A DNA stretch of 64,000 bases from Thiocapsa roseilacustris (GTDB lineage Bacteria > Pseudomonadota > Gammaproteobacteria > Chromatiales > Chromatiaceae): positions 124,001-188,000 of the forward strand of contig NZ_JBBWVE010000008.1 in assembly GCF_041903755.1 (NCBI RefSeq), given 5' to 3'. Position numbers and translations under genes: made by a program. Position 1 is the stretch's first letter. The number at the start of each line of letters is the position of its first letter. The notes under the pieces were generated by a model. That model searched no databases. It worked only from the letters and a program-made list of their open reading frames with translations, and was not told the DNA's origin. Below are positions 1 through 8,764 of the stretch, one piece after another.

Positions 1-2
1 TG

Positions 3-539
3 ATCGCCACCCTCTTCTATTCCGGCGAGTTCGGCGCGAACGATGTCGAGATGGCCAGACTGAGTCTCATGGCCTACTCGCTCGGCCTGGTCGCCTTCAT
101 GGGGATCAAGGTGTTGGCGCCCGGCTACTACGCCCGTCAGGACATGAAGACCCCGGTGCGAATCGCGGTGATCGCACTGGTGACCAATATGGTCTTCAAC
201 CTGATCCTGATGTTCCCGTTCGGCCATGCCGGGCTTGCAGCGGCCACGACGATCGCGGCCATCACCAACGCCGGCTTGCTGCTGCGCGGACTGCTCAAAG
301 AGCGCATCTTTCGCCCGGAGCACACATGGATCCCGCTGATGATCAAGGCGCTGATCGCCAACCTCCTGATGGGGATGATCATCTACTGGGGCGTCGGTAC
401 GACGGCGGATTGGATCGCCATGGGTGTCGGCGAGCGGATCTGGCGTCTGCTGATGTGGATCCTGGTCGGCGGGGCCGTCTATGCGGGAGCGCTGCTCGCG
501 ATGGGCATTCGTCCACGGCACTTCATGGGGCGCGAATAA
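3..539 (+). CDS. murJ: Lipid II flippase MurJ (MviN), C-terminal part, truncated by window start
   Basis: The reading frame is open from base 3 and ends at a TAA at 537-539; the start lies before the window. MurJ flips lipid II across the inner membrane for peptidoglycan synthesis. The visible 178 residues contain the MurJ segment VLAPGYYARQDMKTPVR, which family members carry late in the protein, and then several hydrophobic helices typical of the last transmembrane segments of this 14-helix transporter. It is followed by ribF and ileS, the usual gammaproteobacterial order, which supports the call. About two thirds of the protein is missing here, so the upstream half cannot be judged. Confidence 0.93.
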   Translation: MATLFYSGEFGANDVEMARLSLMAYSLGLVAFMGIKVLAPGYYARQDMKTPVRIAVIALVTNMVFNLILMFPFGHAGLAAATTIAAITNAGLLLRGLLKERIFRPEHTWIPLMIKALIANLLMGMIIYWGVGTTADWIAMGVGERIWRLLMWILVGGAVYAGALLAMGIRPRHFMGRE

Positions 540-544
540 GACCA

Positions 545-575
545 AGCCCCGCTCGGCATGATTCGGGCGGGTTTC
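545..575 (+). terminator. Possible terminator-like hairpin after murJ
   Basis: A GC-rich imperfect inverted repeat (AGCCCCGCTCGG paired with TCGGGCGGGTTT, with two wobble pairs) begins six bases after the murJ stop. It ends in only three T residues, so it is a weak rho-independent terminator candidate. Confidence 0.35.
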
Positions 576-590
576 GCCTTGCCCCGGAGA

Positions 591-712
591 CTAGTGCGGC
601 ACGGCAGATGTGTCGAGACCGTTCGTTGTCGTTGTCGTCATCGACCATCGATGCGACAACGACAACGAAAATGATCTCGGACGGTCTCGGAATCTCTGCA
701 GTGCTCCACTAG
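591..712. repeat. Family B palindromic element, copy 1 (GTCGTT-rich arms)
   Basis: An imperfect palindrome of about 120 bases. The outer arms are CTAGTGCGGCACGGCAGA and TCTGCAGTGCTCCACTAG, then GAGACCG against CGGTCTC, then TTCGTTGTCGTTGTCG against CGACAACGACAACGAA around a short loop. The same hexamer-repeat arms recur at 19408-19484 and 24234-24315. It fills most of the murJ-ribF gap and has no coding potential. The outer terminal inverted repeats make it look like a MITE or a REP-type element. Confidence 0.8.
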
Positions 713-834
713 CCGAACGACGGCACGCTTCATCGGCGGGATCGTCGAGACATCGTGTTCGAGCGTGAATCGCCGGGGATGGTTCGGGGTCTTCCGGTGC
801 TCGCGTATACTGGCGTTCCGGTTTCCCGAGGCAG

Positions 835-1839
835 ATGGCAATGCGGCTGATCCGAGGCTTATACAACCTGCGCCAGACCGACCGAGGTTGCGTTGCGACC
901 ATCGGCAACTTCGACGGTATCCACTTGGGACATCGGACCGTCTTCCAGCGGCTGTTGGCACGCGGACGCGAGCTCGGTCTGCCGGCGACCGTCATCACCT
1001 TCGAGCCGCAGCCGATGGAGTTTTTCGCACCCGAGTCGGCCCCCGCGCGGCTCACCCGTCTGCGTGAAAAGTTGGCGGCGATCCAGGACTGCGGCATCGA
1101 GCAGGTGATGCTCCTCGAGTTCAACCCCAAACTCGCCGGGATGGGTGCACGCGACTTCGTGCAACGGCTTCTGCTCGACGGGCTCGGCGTGCGCTATCTC
1201 CTGGTCGGCGACGACTTCCGCTTCGGTCGCGGCCGCGAGGGGGACTATGCCCTGCTGCACGCGATGGGCCAGGCCGGCCGGAACGACGGCAGCGGGTTCG
1301 AGGTCGAGGATCTGCATACCATCACCCACGGCGCCGAGCGGATCAGCAGCACTCGGGTGCGCGAGGCGCTCGGTCGCGGCGACCTCGAGCAGGCCCGACA
1401 CCTGCTCGGGCGCCCTTACCGGATGCAAGGCCGCGTCTCCCACGGCGCCAAACGCGGTCGCGGCATCGGCTTTCCGACCGCAAACATCGACCTGCACCGA
1501 CGTTTCAGCCCGGTACGCGGCGTTTACGCCGTCATGGTGTCCGGGCTCGGACCGAACCCGCTCCCGGCCGTCGCCAATGTCGGCACACGTCCGACCGTCA
1601 ACGGCAAGGACTATCGGCTCGAAGTGCATCTCTTCGACTTTGACCGAGAGATCTACGGACACCATCTGGAGGTCGAGTTTCGGCTGAAGCTGCGCGACGA
1701 GAAGCGCTTCGAGTCCTTCGACGCGCTCAAGGAGCAGATTCAGATCGATGCGCGGGTCGCGCGCGAGTATCTCCGATCGACCGCGCAGCATGACCCTGGC
1801 AGCCACCCATTGCCCCCGGGCGCCGGCCTCCGGCCCTGA
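835..1839 (+). CDS. ribF: Bifunctional riboflavin kinase / FAD synthetase RibF
   Basis: A 334-residue protein that makes FMN from riboflavin and then FAD from FMN. The N-terminal half carries the adenylyltransferase signature CVATIGNFDGIHLGH and the later ISSTRVREAL motif. The C-terminal half carries the flavokinase signature RGRGIGFPTANI and the strand GVYAVMVSG, ending with the conserved HLFDFDREIYG segment. Length matches the usual 305-340 residues. The ATG at 835 or the one at 841 could be the start; both are in frame and differ by two residues. It sits upstream of ileS and lspA, as in many gammaproteobacteria. The last 15 or so residues are proline- and glycine-rich and probably unstructured. 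Confidence 0.96.
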   Translation: MAMRLIRGLYNLRQTDRGCVATIGNFDGIHLGHRTVFQRLLARGRELGLPATVITFEPQPMEFFAPESAPARLTRLREKLAAIQDCGIEQVMLLEFNPKLAGMGARDFVQRLLLDGLGVRYLLVGDDFRFGRGREGDYALLHAMGQAGRNDGSGFEVEDLHTITHGAERISSTRVREALGRGDLEQARHLLGRPYRMQGRVSHGAKRGRGIGFPTANIDLHRRFSPVRGVYAVMVSGLGPNPLPAVANVGTRPTVNGKDYRLEVHLFDFDREIYGHHLEVEFRLKLRDEKRFESFDALKEQIQIDARVAREYLRSTAQHDPGSHPLPPGAGLRP

Positions 1840-1975
1840 GTCGGCTCGAGGTTCGGACCCGGACGCGATCGCCTTTGCCTCGCGCGGCCGAGCAAGCCAC
1901 AATCGTACCCTGTTCGCCCCGGAGCCCGTTCGAGGATCCTACGCGACCCCTTCCGACGCACCGAGAGCAAGCCAC

Positions 1976-4807
1976 GTGACCGACTATAAAGACACCTTGA
2001 ATCTCCCGAACACGGGCTTTCCGATGAAGGCGAACCTCGCCCAGCGCGAGCCCGCGATGCTCGAGCGCTGGGAGTCGATGGCGCTTTATTCCCTGATCCG
2101 CCAAGCCCGAGCGGGCGCTCCGACCTTCATCCTCCACGACGGCCCGCCCTACGCTAACGGCGAAATCCACATCGGCCATGCGGTCAACAAGGTGCTCAAA
2201 GACATCATCGTCAAGGCGCGCACGCTCGATGGATTCGATGCGCCCTACGTGCCGGGCTGGGACTGTCACGGCCTGCCGATCGAGCTGCAAGTGGAAAAGA
2301 AGAAGGGCAAACCGGGGCATAAGATCAGCGCCGCTGAATTTCGCGTCGCCTGTCGCGACTATGCCGCCAAACAGGTCGACGGTCAGCGTGCCGATTTCAA
2401 GCGTCTCGGTGTCTTCGGCGACTGGGAGAATCCTTATCTCACGATGGACTTCGCCTTCGAGGCCGAGATCATCCGCTCGCTCGGGCGCATCATCGCCAAC
2501 GGCCATGTCCAGAAGGGCTTCAAGCCGGTGCACTGGTGCATCGACTGCGGATCGGCCCTGGCCGAGGCCGAGGTCGAGTATGCCGACAAGCAATCGATCG
2601 CCATCGACGTGCGCTTCCCCGTTGCCGAGCCCGAGTCGCTCGCGGCGCGCTGTCACGGCACGCCGAACGGCTGCGGCGAGGGTCCGGCCTCGATCGTCAT
2701 CTGGACCACGACGCCCTGGACCCTCCCTGCCAACCAAGCCGTCGCGCTCAATGCCGAGCTCGAGTACGTGGTCGTCGCGGTCGAGTCCGCGCAGGGCCAC
2801 GAGCGCCTGATCGTCGCCGAGGGTCTGCTCAAGGACACCATGGACCGCTGGGGCATCGAGCAGTATCGGGTGCTCGGCTACGGGCGCGGCATCGATTTCG
2901 AGGGGCTCAAGCTCAGGCATCCTTTTTACGATCGCGAGGTGCCGGTGATCGTCGGCGAGCATGTGACGCTCGACGCCGGTACCGGGGCCGTCCACACCGC
3001 GCCGGGCCATGGTCTGGAGGACTACATCGTCGGTCAGCGCTATCACCTGCCGGTCCACAACCCGGTCGGCGGCGATGGACGCTTCCTGCCCGACACGCCG
3101 CTCTTCGCGGGCGAGAACGTCTTCAAGGCCAACGAGCAGGTCGTCGAGACCCTGAAGGCCAGAGGCGCGCTGCTGCTGGCGACCCGCTTCACGCATAGCT
3201 ATCCGCATTGCTGGCGGCACAAGACGCCGATCATCTTCCGCGCCACGCCGCAGTGGTTCATCGGTATGGAGAAGCATGGGCTGCGCAAGGCCGCCCTGCG
3301 CGAGATCGGCCATGTGAGCTGGATGCCCGACTGGGGTCAGAGCCGGATCGAAGGCATGGTCCAGGGCCGGCCGGACTGGTGCATCTCGCGCCAGCGTACC
3401 TGGGGTGTGCCGATTACACTCTTGGTCCATAAGGTCACGGGCGAGCTGCATCCGCGCACCGCCGAGCTGATCGAGGAGGTCGCAAGGCGGGTCGAGCAGC
3501 AAGGCATCGAGGCCTGGTTCGCACTGGAGCCGGCCGACCTCCTCGGCGAGACCGAAGGTGCCGAGTACGACAAGGTGCACGACACACTGGATGTCTGGTT
3601 TGATTCCGGCGTCACCCACGCCTGCGTGCTCGAGCATCGCGACGGGTTGCGTGCGCCCGCCGATCTCTATCTGGAAGGCTCGGACCAGCACCGCGGCTGG
3701 TTCCAAAGCTCGCTCATGACCTCGGTCGCCATGCACGACCGCGCGCCCTATCGGCAGGTGCTGACCCACGGCTTCACGGTCGATGCCAAGGGCGAGAAGA
3801 TGTCCAAATCCAAGGGCAACGTGGTCAAGCCGCAGGATGTCATGAAGACCCTGGGGGCGGACATCATCCGTCTGTGGGTCGCGGCCACCGACTACCGCAC
3901 CGAGATGAGCGTCAGCGACGAGATCCTCAAACGCACCGCCGATGCCTACCGACGCATCCGCAACACCGCGCGCTTCCTGCTCGCCAACCTCAACGGCTTC
4001 GATCCGGCGACCGACAGCGTTGCACCCGAAGCCATGCTGGAACTGGACCGTTGGGCTGTGGATCGCGCCTTCCAGCTTCAGCAGGAGGTCATCGAGGCTT
4101 ATCGCGACTACCAGTTCCACCTTATCTATCAGAAGGTCCAGCAGTTCTGTGTCGTCGACATGGGGTCCTTCTATTTGGACGTCATCAAAGACCGTCAGTA
4201 CACCACGCAGGCTGACAGCCTGCCGCGTCGCTCCTGCCAGAGCGCGATGTACCACATCGCCGAAGCCATGAGCCGCTGGCTCGCCCCCATCCTCAGCTTC
4301 ACCGCCGAGGAGATCTGGCAGCACCTGCCGGGCGAGCGCGCCGAGACCGTGTTCGTCGAGACCTGGTACGCGGGACTCTTCCCGCTCGCCGACGGCGACC
4401 CCATGGACCGCGCCTTCTGGGATCAGGTCATCGCGACCCGGCTGGCCGTCGGACCTGCGCTGGAAACCGCGCGCAAGGCGGGGCTGATCGGCTCATCGCT
4501 GGATGCCGAGCTGGATCTCTATTGTGCCGAGCCCCTCGGCGCCGTCCTCGCTCGCCTAGGCGAGGAGCTGCGTTTTGCGCTCATCACCTCGGAGGTCCGT
4601 CTGCACCCGTCAAGCGAGCAGCCGACGGATGCGGTCGAGACCGAGCTGAAGGGGCTCGCAGTGCGGGTGCGACCCTCCAAGCGGACCAAGTGCGTGCGCT
4701 GCTGGCATCATCGGCCCGACGTGGGAACACATGCCGATCACCCCGAGCTTTGCGAACGCTGTGTGGAAAACGTCGCAGGCACGGGCGAGATCCGCCGTTA
4801 TGCCTAA
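1976..4807 (+). CDS. ileS: Isoleucyl-tRNA synthetase
   Basis: A class I aminoacyl-tRNA synthetase charging tRNA-Ile, 943 residues, close to the 938 of E. coli. The HIGH-type motif lies in GPPYANGEIHIGHAVNK near residue 60, the KMSKS loop in GEKMSKSKGNVV near residue 610, and the C-terminal zinc-binding motif in CVRCWHH and CERCVENV. The frame is open further upstream, but a GTG at 1976 gives the family-typical N-terminus VTDYKDTLNLPNTGFPMKAN, so that start was chosen. The editing domain (TTPWTLPANQA) is present. A long open antisense frame across this gene is only a GC-rich shadow. Confidence 0.96.
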   Translation: MTDYKDTLNLPNTGFPMKANLAQREPAMLERWESMALYSLIRQARAGAPTFILHDGPPYANGEIHIGHAVNKVLKDIIVKARTLDGFDAPYVPGWDCHGLPIELQVEKKKGKPGHKISAAEFRVACRDYAAKQVDGQRADFKRLGVFGDWENPYLTMDFAFEAEIIRSLGRIIANGHVQKGFKPVHWCIDCGSALAEAEVEYADKQSIAIDVRFPVAEPESLAARCHGTPNGCGEGPASIVIWTTTPWTLPANQAVALNAELEYVVVAVESAQGHERLIVAEGLLKDTMDRWGIEQYRVLGYGRGIDFEGLKLRHPFYDREVPVIVGEHVTLDAGTGAVHTAPGHGLEDYIVGQRYHLPVHNPVGGDGRFLPDTPLFAGENVFKANEQVVETLKARGALLLATRFTHSYPHCWRHKTPIIFRATPQWFIGMEKHGLRKAALREIGHVSWMPDWGQSRIEGMVQGRPDWCISRQRTWGVPITLLVHKVTGELHPRTAELIEEVARRVEQQGIEAWFALEPADLLGETEGAEYDKVHDTLDVWFDSGVTHACVLEHRDGLRAPADLYLEGSDQHRGWFQSSLMTSVAMHDRAPYRQVLTHGFTVDAKGEKMSKSKGNVVKPQDVMKTLGADIIRLWVAATDYRTEMSVSDEILKRTADAYRRIRNTARFLLANLNGFDPATDSVAPEAMLELDRWAVDRAFQLQQEVIEAYRDYQFHLIYQKVQQFCVVDMGSFYLDVIKDRQYTTQADSLPRRSCQSAMYHIAEAMSRWLAPILSFTAEEIWQHLPGERAETVFVETWYAGLFPLADGDPMDRAFWDQVIATRLAVGPALETARKAGLIGSSLDAELDLYCAEPLGAVLARLGEELRFALITSEVRLHPSSEQPTDAVETELKGLAVRVRPSKRTKCVRCWHHRPDVGTHADHPELCERCVENVAGTGEIRRYA

Positions 4808-4889
4808 GGCCCACGCGTCGGCGACAGACGCCGCACCGGTCGACTCCGCGACCCACTCGGCGACTTGCCCGAGCACCAAAGGGGGCGCT

Positions 4890-5372
4890 ATGAAACACTG
4901 GCTCTGGCTTTCGCTCGTGGTGCTGGTTCTGGATCAAGCCACCAAGTGGTTGGTACTGGGTCTGCTCGAACCCTTCGAGATCATCGAGCTGATCCCGAAT
5001 TTTAATCTGACCCTGATGTTCAACACCGGCGCCGCCTTTAGCTTCCTGGCCGATGCCGGGGGTTGGCAGCGTTGGCTGCTCGCCCTTGCGGCCGTCGGCA
5101 TTACGGTCGCACTCACCGTCTGGCTGCTGCGCCTGAAATCCGGAGAGGACACCCTAGCGTTCGGACTGGCACTCTTGATCGGCGGGGCTGTGGGCAACCT
5201 AATCGACCGAGTCATGCTCGGTCATGTGGTCGACTTTATTCAGGTCTATCTTCCGTTTATCCCGCTCGCCATCTTCAATCCCTGGCCCTCGTTCAACATT
5301 GCGGACAGCGCCATCAGTGTCGGCGTTGTCGTCATGCTGATCGCAACCTTGCGGGAGAGCGAGCGCACGTGA
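4890..5372 (+). CDS. lspA: Lipoprotein signal peptidase (signal peptidase II)
   Basis: An inner-membrane aspartyl protease that removes the signal peptide from diacylglyceryl-prolipoproteins. The chosen ATG at 4890 follows AAAGGGGG and yields 160 residues, the usual length, starting MKHWLWLSLVVLVLDQATK. Four hydrophobic segments are visible. The two catalytic aspartates lie in the conserved blocks GGAVGNLIDRVMLGHVVDF and FNPWPSFNIADSAISVG. It follows ileS by 82 bases, the normal neighbour. Upstream in-frame starts only add a hydrophilic stretch unlike the family. Confidence 0.95.
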   Translation: MKHWLWLSLVVLVLDQATKWLVLGLLEPFEIIELIPNFNLTLMFNTGAAFSFLADAGGWQRWLLALAAVGITVALTVWLLRLKSGEDTLAFGLALLIGGAVGNLIDRVMLGHVVDFIQVYLPFIPLAIFNPWPSFNIADSAISVGVVVMLIATLRESERT

Positions 5373-5642
5373 GCCAGAGCGCGCCGCACGGATCCACTCG
5401 CTCCCGAGGCAGGCGGCTCCGCAACCACGCAGACTGAGGGGTCGAAGCGTTGGACGATCGGTCGAGGGTATACCCGAGCGATCGCAACGGCTCGTTCTCG
5501 GTATCATGCAGGCCCGATCGCGAGCCCAAATCACGAATCACACAGGACCCCCGAGCAATCCCGCTCGACGGGACCCGCACGCAGCCATCTCCAAGACCCG
5601 CGTCCGTCGAGACGAAAAGACCCACCACCAGAAGGCTTCGCC

Positions 5643-6548
5643 ATGAGAATCGCCATCCTCTCGCGCAACCCGACGCTCTATTCGACTCGGCGCATCGTCG
5701 AGGCTGCGCGCATGCGTGGACACGAAACCAAGGTCGTCGACGTCCTTCGTTGCTACATGAACATTACCTCGCACGCACCCTCGATCCATTATCGAGGCGA
5801 GGAGCTGAGAGACTTCGACGCCGTCATCCCGCGCATCGGCGCCTCGGTGACCTTCTACGGGACGGCGGTGTTGCGTCAGTTCGAGATGCTCGGGGTCTAT
5901 CCGATGAACGAATCGGTCGCCATCACCCGCGCTCGCGACAAGCTCCGCTCCGTGCAGCTGCTATCGCGCAAAGGGATCGGTTTGCCGATCACCGGTTTCG
6001 CACACGCACCGGATGACGTCGAGGATCTGATCAAGATGGTCGGCGGCGCGCCGCTGGTCATCAAGCTGCTGGAGGGCACCCAGGGCATCGGCGTCGTGCT
6101 CGCCGAGACCCAGCAGGCCGCCGAAAGCGTGGTCGAGGCATTCATGGGCCTCAAGGTCAACATCCTGGTTCAGGAGTACATTAAAGAAGCGAACGGCGCC
6201 GACATCCGCTGTTTCGTGATCGGCGACAAGGTCGTCGCGAGCATGAAACGCCAAGCCAAGCCCGGCGAATTCCGTTCCAACCTCCATCGCGGCGGAAGCG
6301 CCTCGCTGATCCGCATCACACCCGAGGAACGCTCGACCGCCACCCGAGCCGCCAAGATCATGGGCTTGAACGTCGCCGGCGTCGACATCCTGCGCTCCAA
6401 CCATGGCCCGGTGGTGATGGAGGTCAACTCATCCCCCGGGCTCGAGGGGATCGAGCGGGCCACCGGCAAGGACATCGCCTCGCAAATGATCGAGCTCGTC
6501 GAGAAGAACGCGGTCCTCGGCAAGACGCGGACGCGGGGGCAGGGGTGA
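5643..6548 (+). CDS. rimK: RimK, ribosomal protein S6 alpha-L-glutamate ligase
   Basis: An ATP-grasp ligase that adds glutamates to the C-terminus of ribosomal protein S6 in E. coli; 301 residues, same as the family. It begins MRIAILSRNPTLYSTRRI, continues with the RimK-typical CYMNI and PRIGASVTFYG blocks, and has the ATP-grasp core with IKLLEGTQGIGV, the ADIRCFVIGDKVVASM strand and the metal-binding VMEVNSSPGLEGIE. The peptidase-like gene at 6801 is a common genomic partner. The 270 bases between lspA and this gene show no coding region that I can support. Confidence 0.95.
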   Translation: MRIAILSRNPTLYSTRRIVEAARMRGHETKVVDVLRCYMNITSHAPSIHYRGEELRDFDAVIPRIGASVTFYGTAVLRQFEMLGVYPMNESVAITRARDKLRSVQLLSRKGIGLPITGFAHAPDDVEDLIKMVGGAPLVIKLLEGTQGIGVVLAETQQAAESVVEAFMGLKVNILVQEYIKEANGADIRCFVIGDKVVASMKRQAKPGEFRSNLHRGGSASLIRITPEERSTATRAAKIMGLNVAGVDILRSNHGPVVMEVNSSPGLEGIERATGKDIASQMIELVEKNAVLGKTRTRGQG

Positions 6549-6558
6549 CCGGGGGAGA

Positions 6559-6614
6559 GTGGTTAGTGGTTAGTGGTTAGTGGTTAGTGGTTAGTGGTTA
6601 GTGGTTAGTGGTTA
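6559..6614 (+). repeat. Perfect 7-bp tandem repeat (GTGGTTA x 8)
   Basis: Eight uninterrupted copies of GTGGTTA follow the rimK stop codon by 10 bases. The array is noncoding and would be prone to slippage-driven copy-number change. Confidence 0.97.
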
Positions 6615-6675
6615 GTAGCCAGCCGCCAGCATTATCCTGCATCGCCTGAGCGGCTCAACGGCTCCCGTCAGCCTG

Positions 6676-6737
6676 GAAGCTGAGAGCCGAGAGCTGAGAG
6701 CTGATAGCCGGAGGCAGCAGGCAGCAGGCAGAAAGCC
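6676..6737 (+). repeat. Degenerate 7-bp repeats (GCYGAGA and GGCAGCA)
   Basis: After the GTGGTTA array comes a second heptamer-phased run: GCTGAGA, GCCGAGA, GCTGAGA, GCTGATA, then GGCAGCA units ending in GGCAGAAAGCC. Having two unrelated sequences both in 7-base units in one intergenic region is notable. It ends about 60 bases before the next gene. Confidence 0.75.
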
Positions 6738-6800
6738 AAACCCCACAAGATGGCAATTTCATGACAAGATCACGGCGTCTGTCTCCAAGGACGCCATCCG

Positions 6801-7844
6801 ATGACCGCAGCCTCCGTTACCATCGCCGGTCGCGAGATCCAGCCCGGCGAGCGCGCCAGGGTTGACATCCCGCTGCCCAATCTCTACACCACCACGCCGG
6901 TCTTCATGCCGGTGCATGTCATCCGAGGCCGCAAACCCGGTCCCCGTCTGTTCGTGACGGCATCGGTCCACGGCGACGAGATCAACGGGGTCGAGATCAT
7001 TCGACGGCTGTTGATGCAGAAGTCGTTGAGCCGCCTGCAGGGTACGCTGCTCGCCGTGCCCGTCGTCAACGTCTACGGTTATGTCCGCCAATCGCGCTAC
7101 TTACCTGACCGACGTGACCTGAACCGCAGCTTTCCGGGCTCGGAGAAGGGCTCGCTCGCTGCACGCCTGGCCGCGACCCTGATTAGCGAGGTGATCGAGG
7201 GCTCGACCCACGGGATCGATCTACACACAGGCGCGATCCATCGCGAGAACCTGCCGCAGATCAGGGTCACCCTCAGTGCCGGCGAAGGCATGCCGGCTTT
7301 GGCACGTGCCTTCGAGACACCGGTCATCCTCGACGCCGAGGTGCGACCCGGATCGCTGCGCGCGGAGGCCACCGCACGCGACATCCCCATCTTGCTCTAC
7401 GAGGGCGGCGAGGCGCTGCGTTTCGACGAGTTCGCCGTGCGTGCGGGCCTCCGCGGTATCCTCGGGGTCATGCGCCATGTCGGCATGATCCGCGGCAGCC
7501 CCGCAAGGCGGGCCATCGGCCATGAGCCGCTCGTCGCCCGCTCCAGCGTCTGGATCCGTGCCGGGCAGAGCGGCATCCTGCTCTCGCTCACCCCGCTCGG
7601 CGCCCATGTCAACAAGGGCGACACCCTGGGTATCATCACCGACCCCTTCCGACCGGTCGACGACCCGGTGCTTTCCCCCGTGAGCGGTATCGTCATCGGC
7701 CGCACCAACCTCCCGCTCATCACCGAGGGCGAGGCACTCTATCACCTCGCCTGCTTCGGCAAGCCGGAGGCCGCCGCGGCCTTGTTGGAACAGTACCGCG
7801 ATGCTCTGGATCCGGATGACGAGGAGGAGACGGTCATCATTTGA
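6801..7844 (+). CDS. Succinylglutamate desuccinylase/aspartoacylase (M14-like) family protein, RimK partner
   Basis: A 347-residue zinc-dependent deacylase/carboxypeptidase-fold protein. The zinc ligands lie in ASVHGDEINGVEIIRR (HxxE) and IDLHTGA, and the DLNRSFPGSEKGS block is the substrate-binding signature of this branch. The C-terminal part (SPVSGIVIGRTNLPL) is the beta-barrel found in this family. The family is recurrently found next to rimK, as here, which suggests a role on glutamylated or other modified peptides, but its substrate is not established. The ATG at 6801 lies shortly after the heptamer repeats. Translation coupling to rimK is unlikely with a 252-base gap. Confidence 0.88.
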   Translation: MTAASVTIAGREIQPGERARVDIPLPNLYTTTPVFMPVHVIRGRKPGPRLFVTASVHGDEINGVEIIRRLLMQKSLSRLQGTLLAVPVVNVYGYVRQSRYLPDRRDLNRSFPGSEKGSLAARLAATLISEVIEGSTHGIDLHTGAIHRENLPQIRVTLSAGEGMPALARAFETPVILDAEVRPGSLRAEATARDIPILLYEGGEALRFDEFAVRAGLRGILGVMRHVGMIRGSPARRAIGHEPLVARSSVWIRAGQSGILLSLTPLGAHVNKGDTLGIITDPFRPVDDPVLSPVSGIVIGRTNLPLITEGEALYHLACFGKPEAAAALLEQYRDALDPDDEEETVII

Positions 7845-7884
7845 TCCCTGCCCTTTCGCGCGCGAGCGGAGAACAAGGAGAACA

Positions 7885-7980
7885 CTGGACTTCCGCCTGC
7901 GCCATCGTGCCCTTCAACCCCAACAGCAGCCCATCGTTGAAATCGCTCGGGTCGTAGCAGCCATCCTCGTCCCACAGGAG
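7885..7980 (-). pseudogene. Serine recombinase fragment (about 32 residues)
   Basis: The minus-strand frame reads LLWDEDGCYDPSDFNDG and then LLLGLKGTMAQAE, which matches the internal block of large serine recombinases (YDPxDxNDRLLLGLKGTMSEAE). Neither the catalytic serine region nor the C-terminal domain is present, so this is a short remnant. It abuts the 3' end of the M14-like gene, marking an old mobile-element boundary. Confidence 0.6.
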
Positions 7981-7989
7981 CCTTCGAGG

Positions 7990-8335
7990 CTTCCCGAGTT
8001 CTCCGGCGCCTCTCTTCCTGCATGCCACGGCCTGTCGACTCCGACGGACATCCACACACTCGCCCTTACGCGTGCTTCATCTCGGCTTCCGGGTTCAGTA
8101 CCCCGTCGCCATCCGCGGGTTGGCGATCTCGAAGCTGTACCAGCACTTCAGGGAGCGCGATCTCCCCTGCGGCCTGCAGGATTCTCTGTGTACGCTTGCC
8201 CTGTCTCTTGTTCGCGACTTGCGCCGCTCCGCAACAGGACCAACACGCGATACGGGCGGGTGGCTAACCCTTGCCCGACCGGGGCTTTCACCCGGCAAGA
8301 GACGCCGAGCTTTGCTCGGCGCTAACTGAAGTCGC
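7990..8335 (-). other. Possible group II intron RNA remnant
   Basis: Read on the minus strand, this noncoding stretch has a strong hairpin (GCCGAGCAAAGCTCGGC at its start), then GGGTGAAAGCCCCGGTC and GGGTTAGCCACCCGCCCGT, resembling domain I of bacterial group II introns as I remember them. No reverse-transcriptase frame follows. The assignment is by resemblance only and needs a covariance-model search. Confidence 0.3.
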
Positions 8336-8355
8336 CCCTTGAGAATCTTCGGTGG

Positions 8356-8764
8356 TCAGGTAGAGCGGCGGATGTCTGCTATGGGTATCGTCAGGGTGAC
8401 TTGGCGATGCAGCAGCTCGATCAAGAGTTGGGCTCGGCGCTCTCCTTGGTGGACTTTGAAGATGGCGTCAAGCCCGCGGAAGGGGCCTTCGATGATCTCG
8501 ACCTTCTGTCCCGGACAGAACTCGGATCAAGCGGAACGGGCGTCGAGACGACGCTGAATCTCCGCGATCATGGCATCCTGTACGGGCAAGGGCTCGCGGC
8601 CGAAGATCACGCCGACCATCGCAAACACGGTGAAAGGTACCGAAAACAACCCGAGATCGATCGGTCCGAAGCCCAGGAGATTACCGAGCGAGGTGAGCGT
8701 GACACCGCCCCCGAGGGTCAGCAATAGTGCTGCTGCGACGCGAATCCGAGGAGATCCATCAGAT
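8356..8764 (-). pseudogene. Chimeric remnant: wecA-type fragment fused to rfaH C-terminal fragment
   Basis: One minus-strand frame joins two unrelated pieces. Residues from RIRVAAALLLTLGGG to PFTVFAMVGVI (about 8605-8764) match the late transmembrane part of WecA/MraY-type sugar-phosphate transferases, normally followed by NALNMIDG. Instead the frame runs into FGREPLPVQDAMIAEIQRR, the linker of the RfaH/NusG-like antiterminator, then a TGA at 8527-8529. The same frame continues after it with FCPGQKVEIIEGPFRGLDA and LLIELLHRQVTLTIP, the RfaH KOW domain. Both parents belong to surface-polysaccharide loci, and gmd/fcl lie next door, so a deletion inside a larger locus is the simplest explanation. 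Confidence 0.75.

Noticed and set aside
1727..4324. 865-residue open frame antisense to ileS
   Set aside because: It mirrors ileS codon structure in GC-rich DNA, has no family motif and covers a well-supported gene.
5373..5642. Extra gene between lspA and rimK
   Set aside because: Short frames on both strands have no motif and overlap each other; the usual downstream neighbours of lspA (slpA, ispH) are not here.
6559..6614. Possible CRISPR array
   Set aside because: The units are seven bases with no spacers; a simple tandem repeat. No CRISPR array or cas gene is seen in the window.
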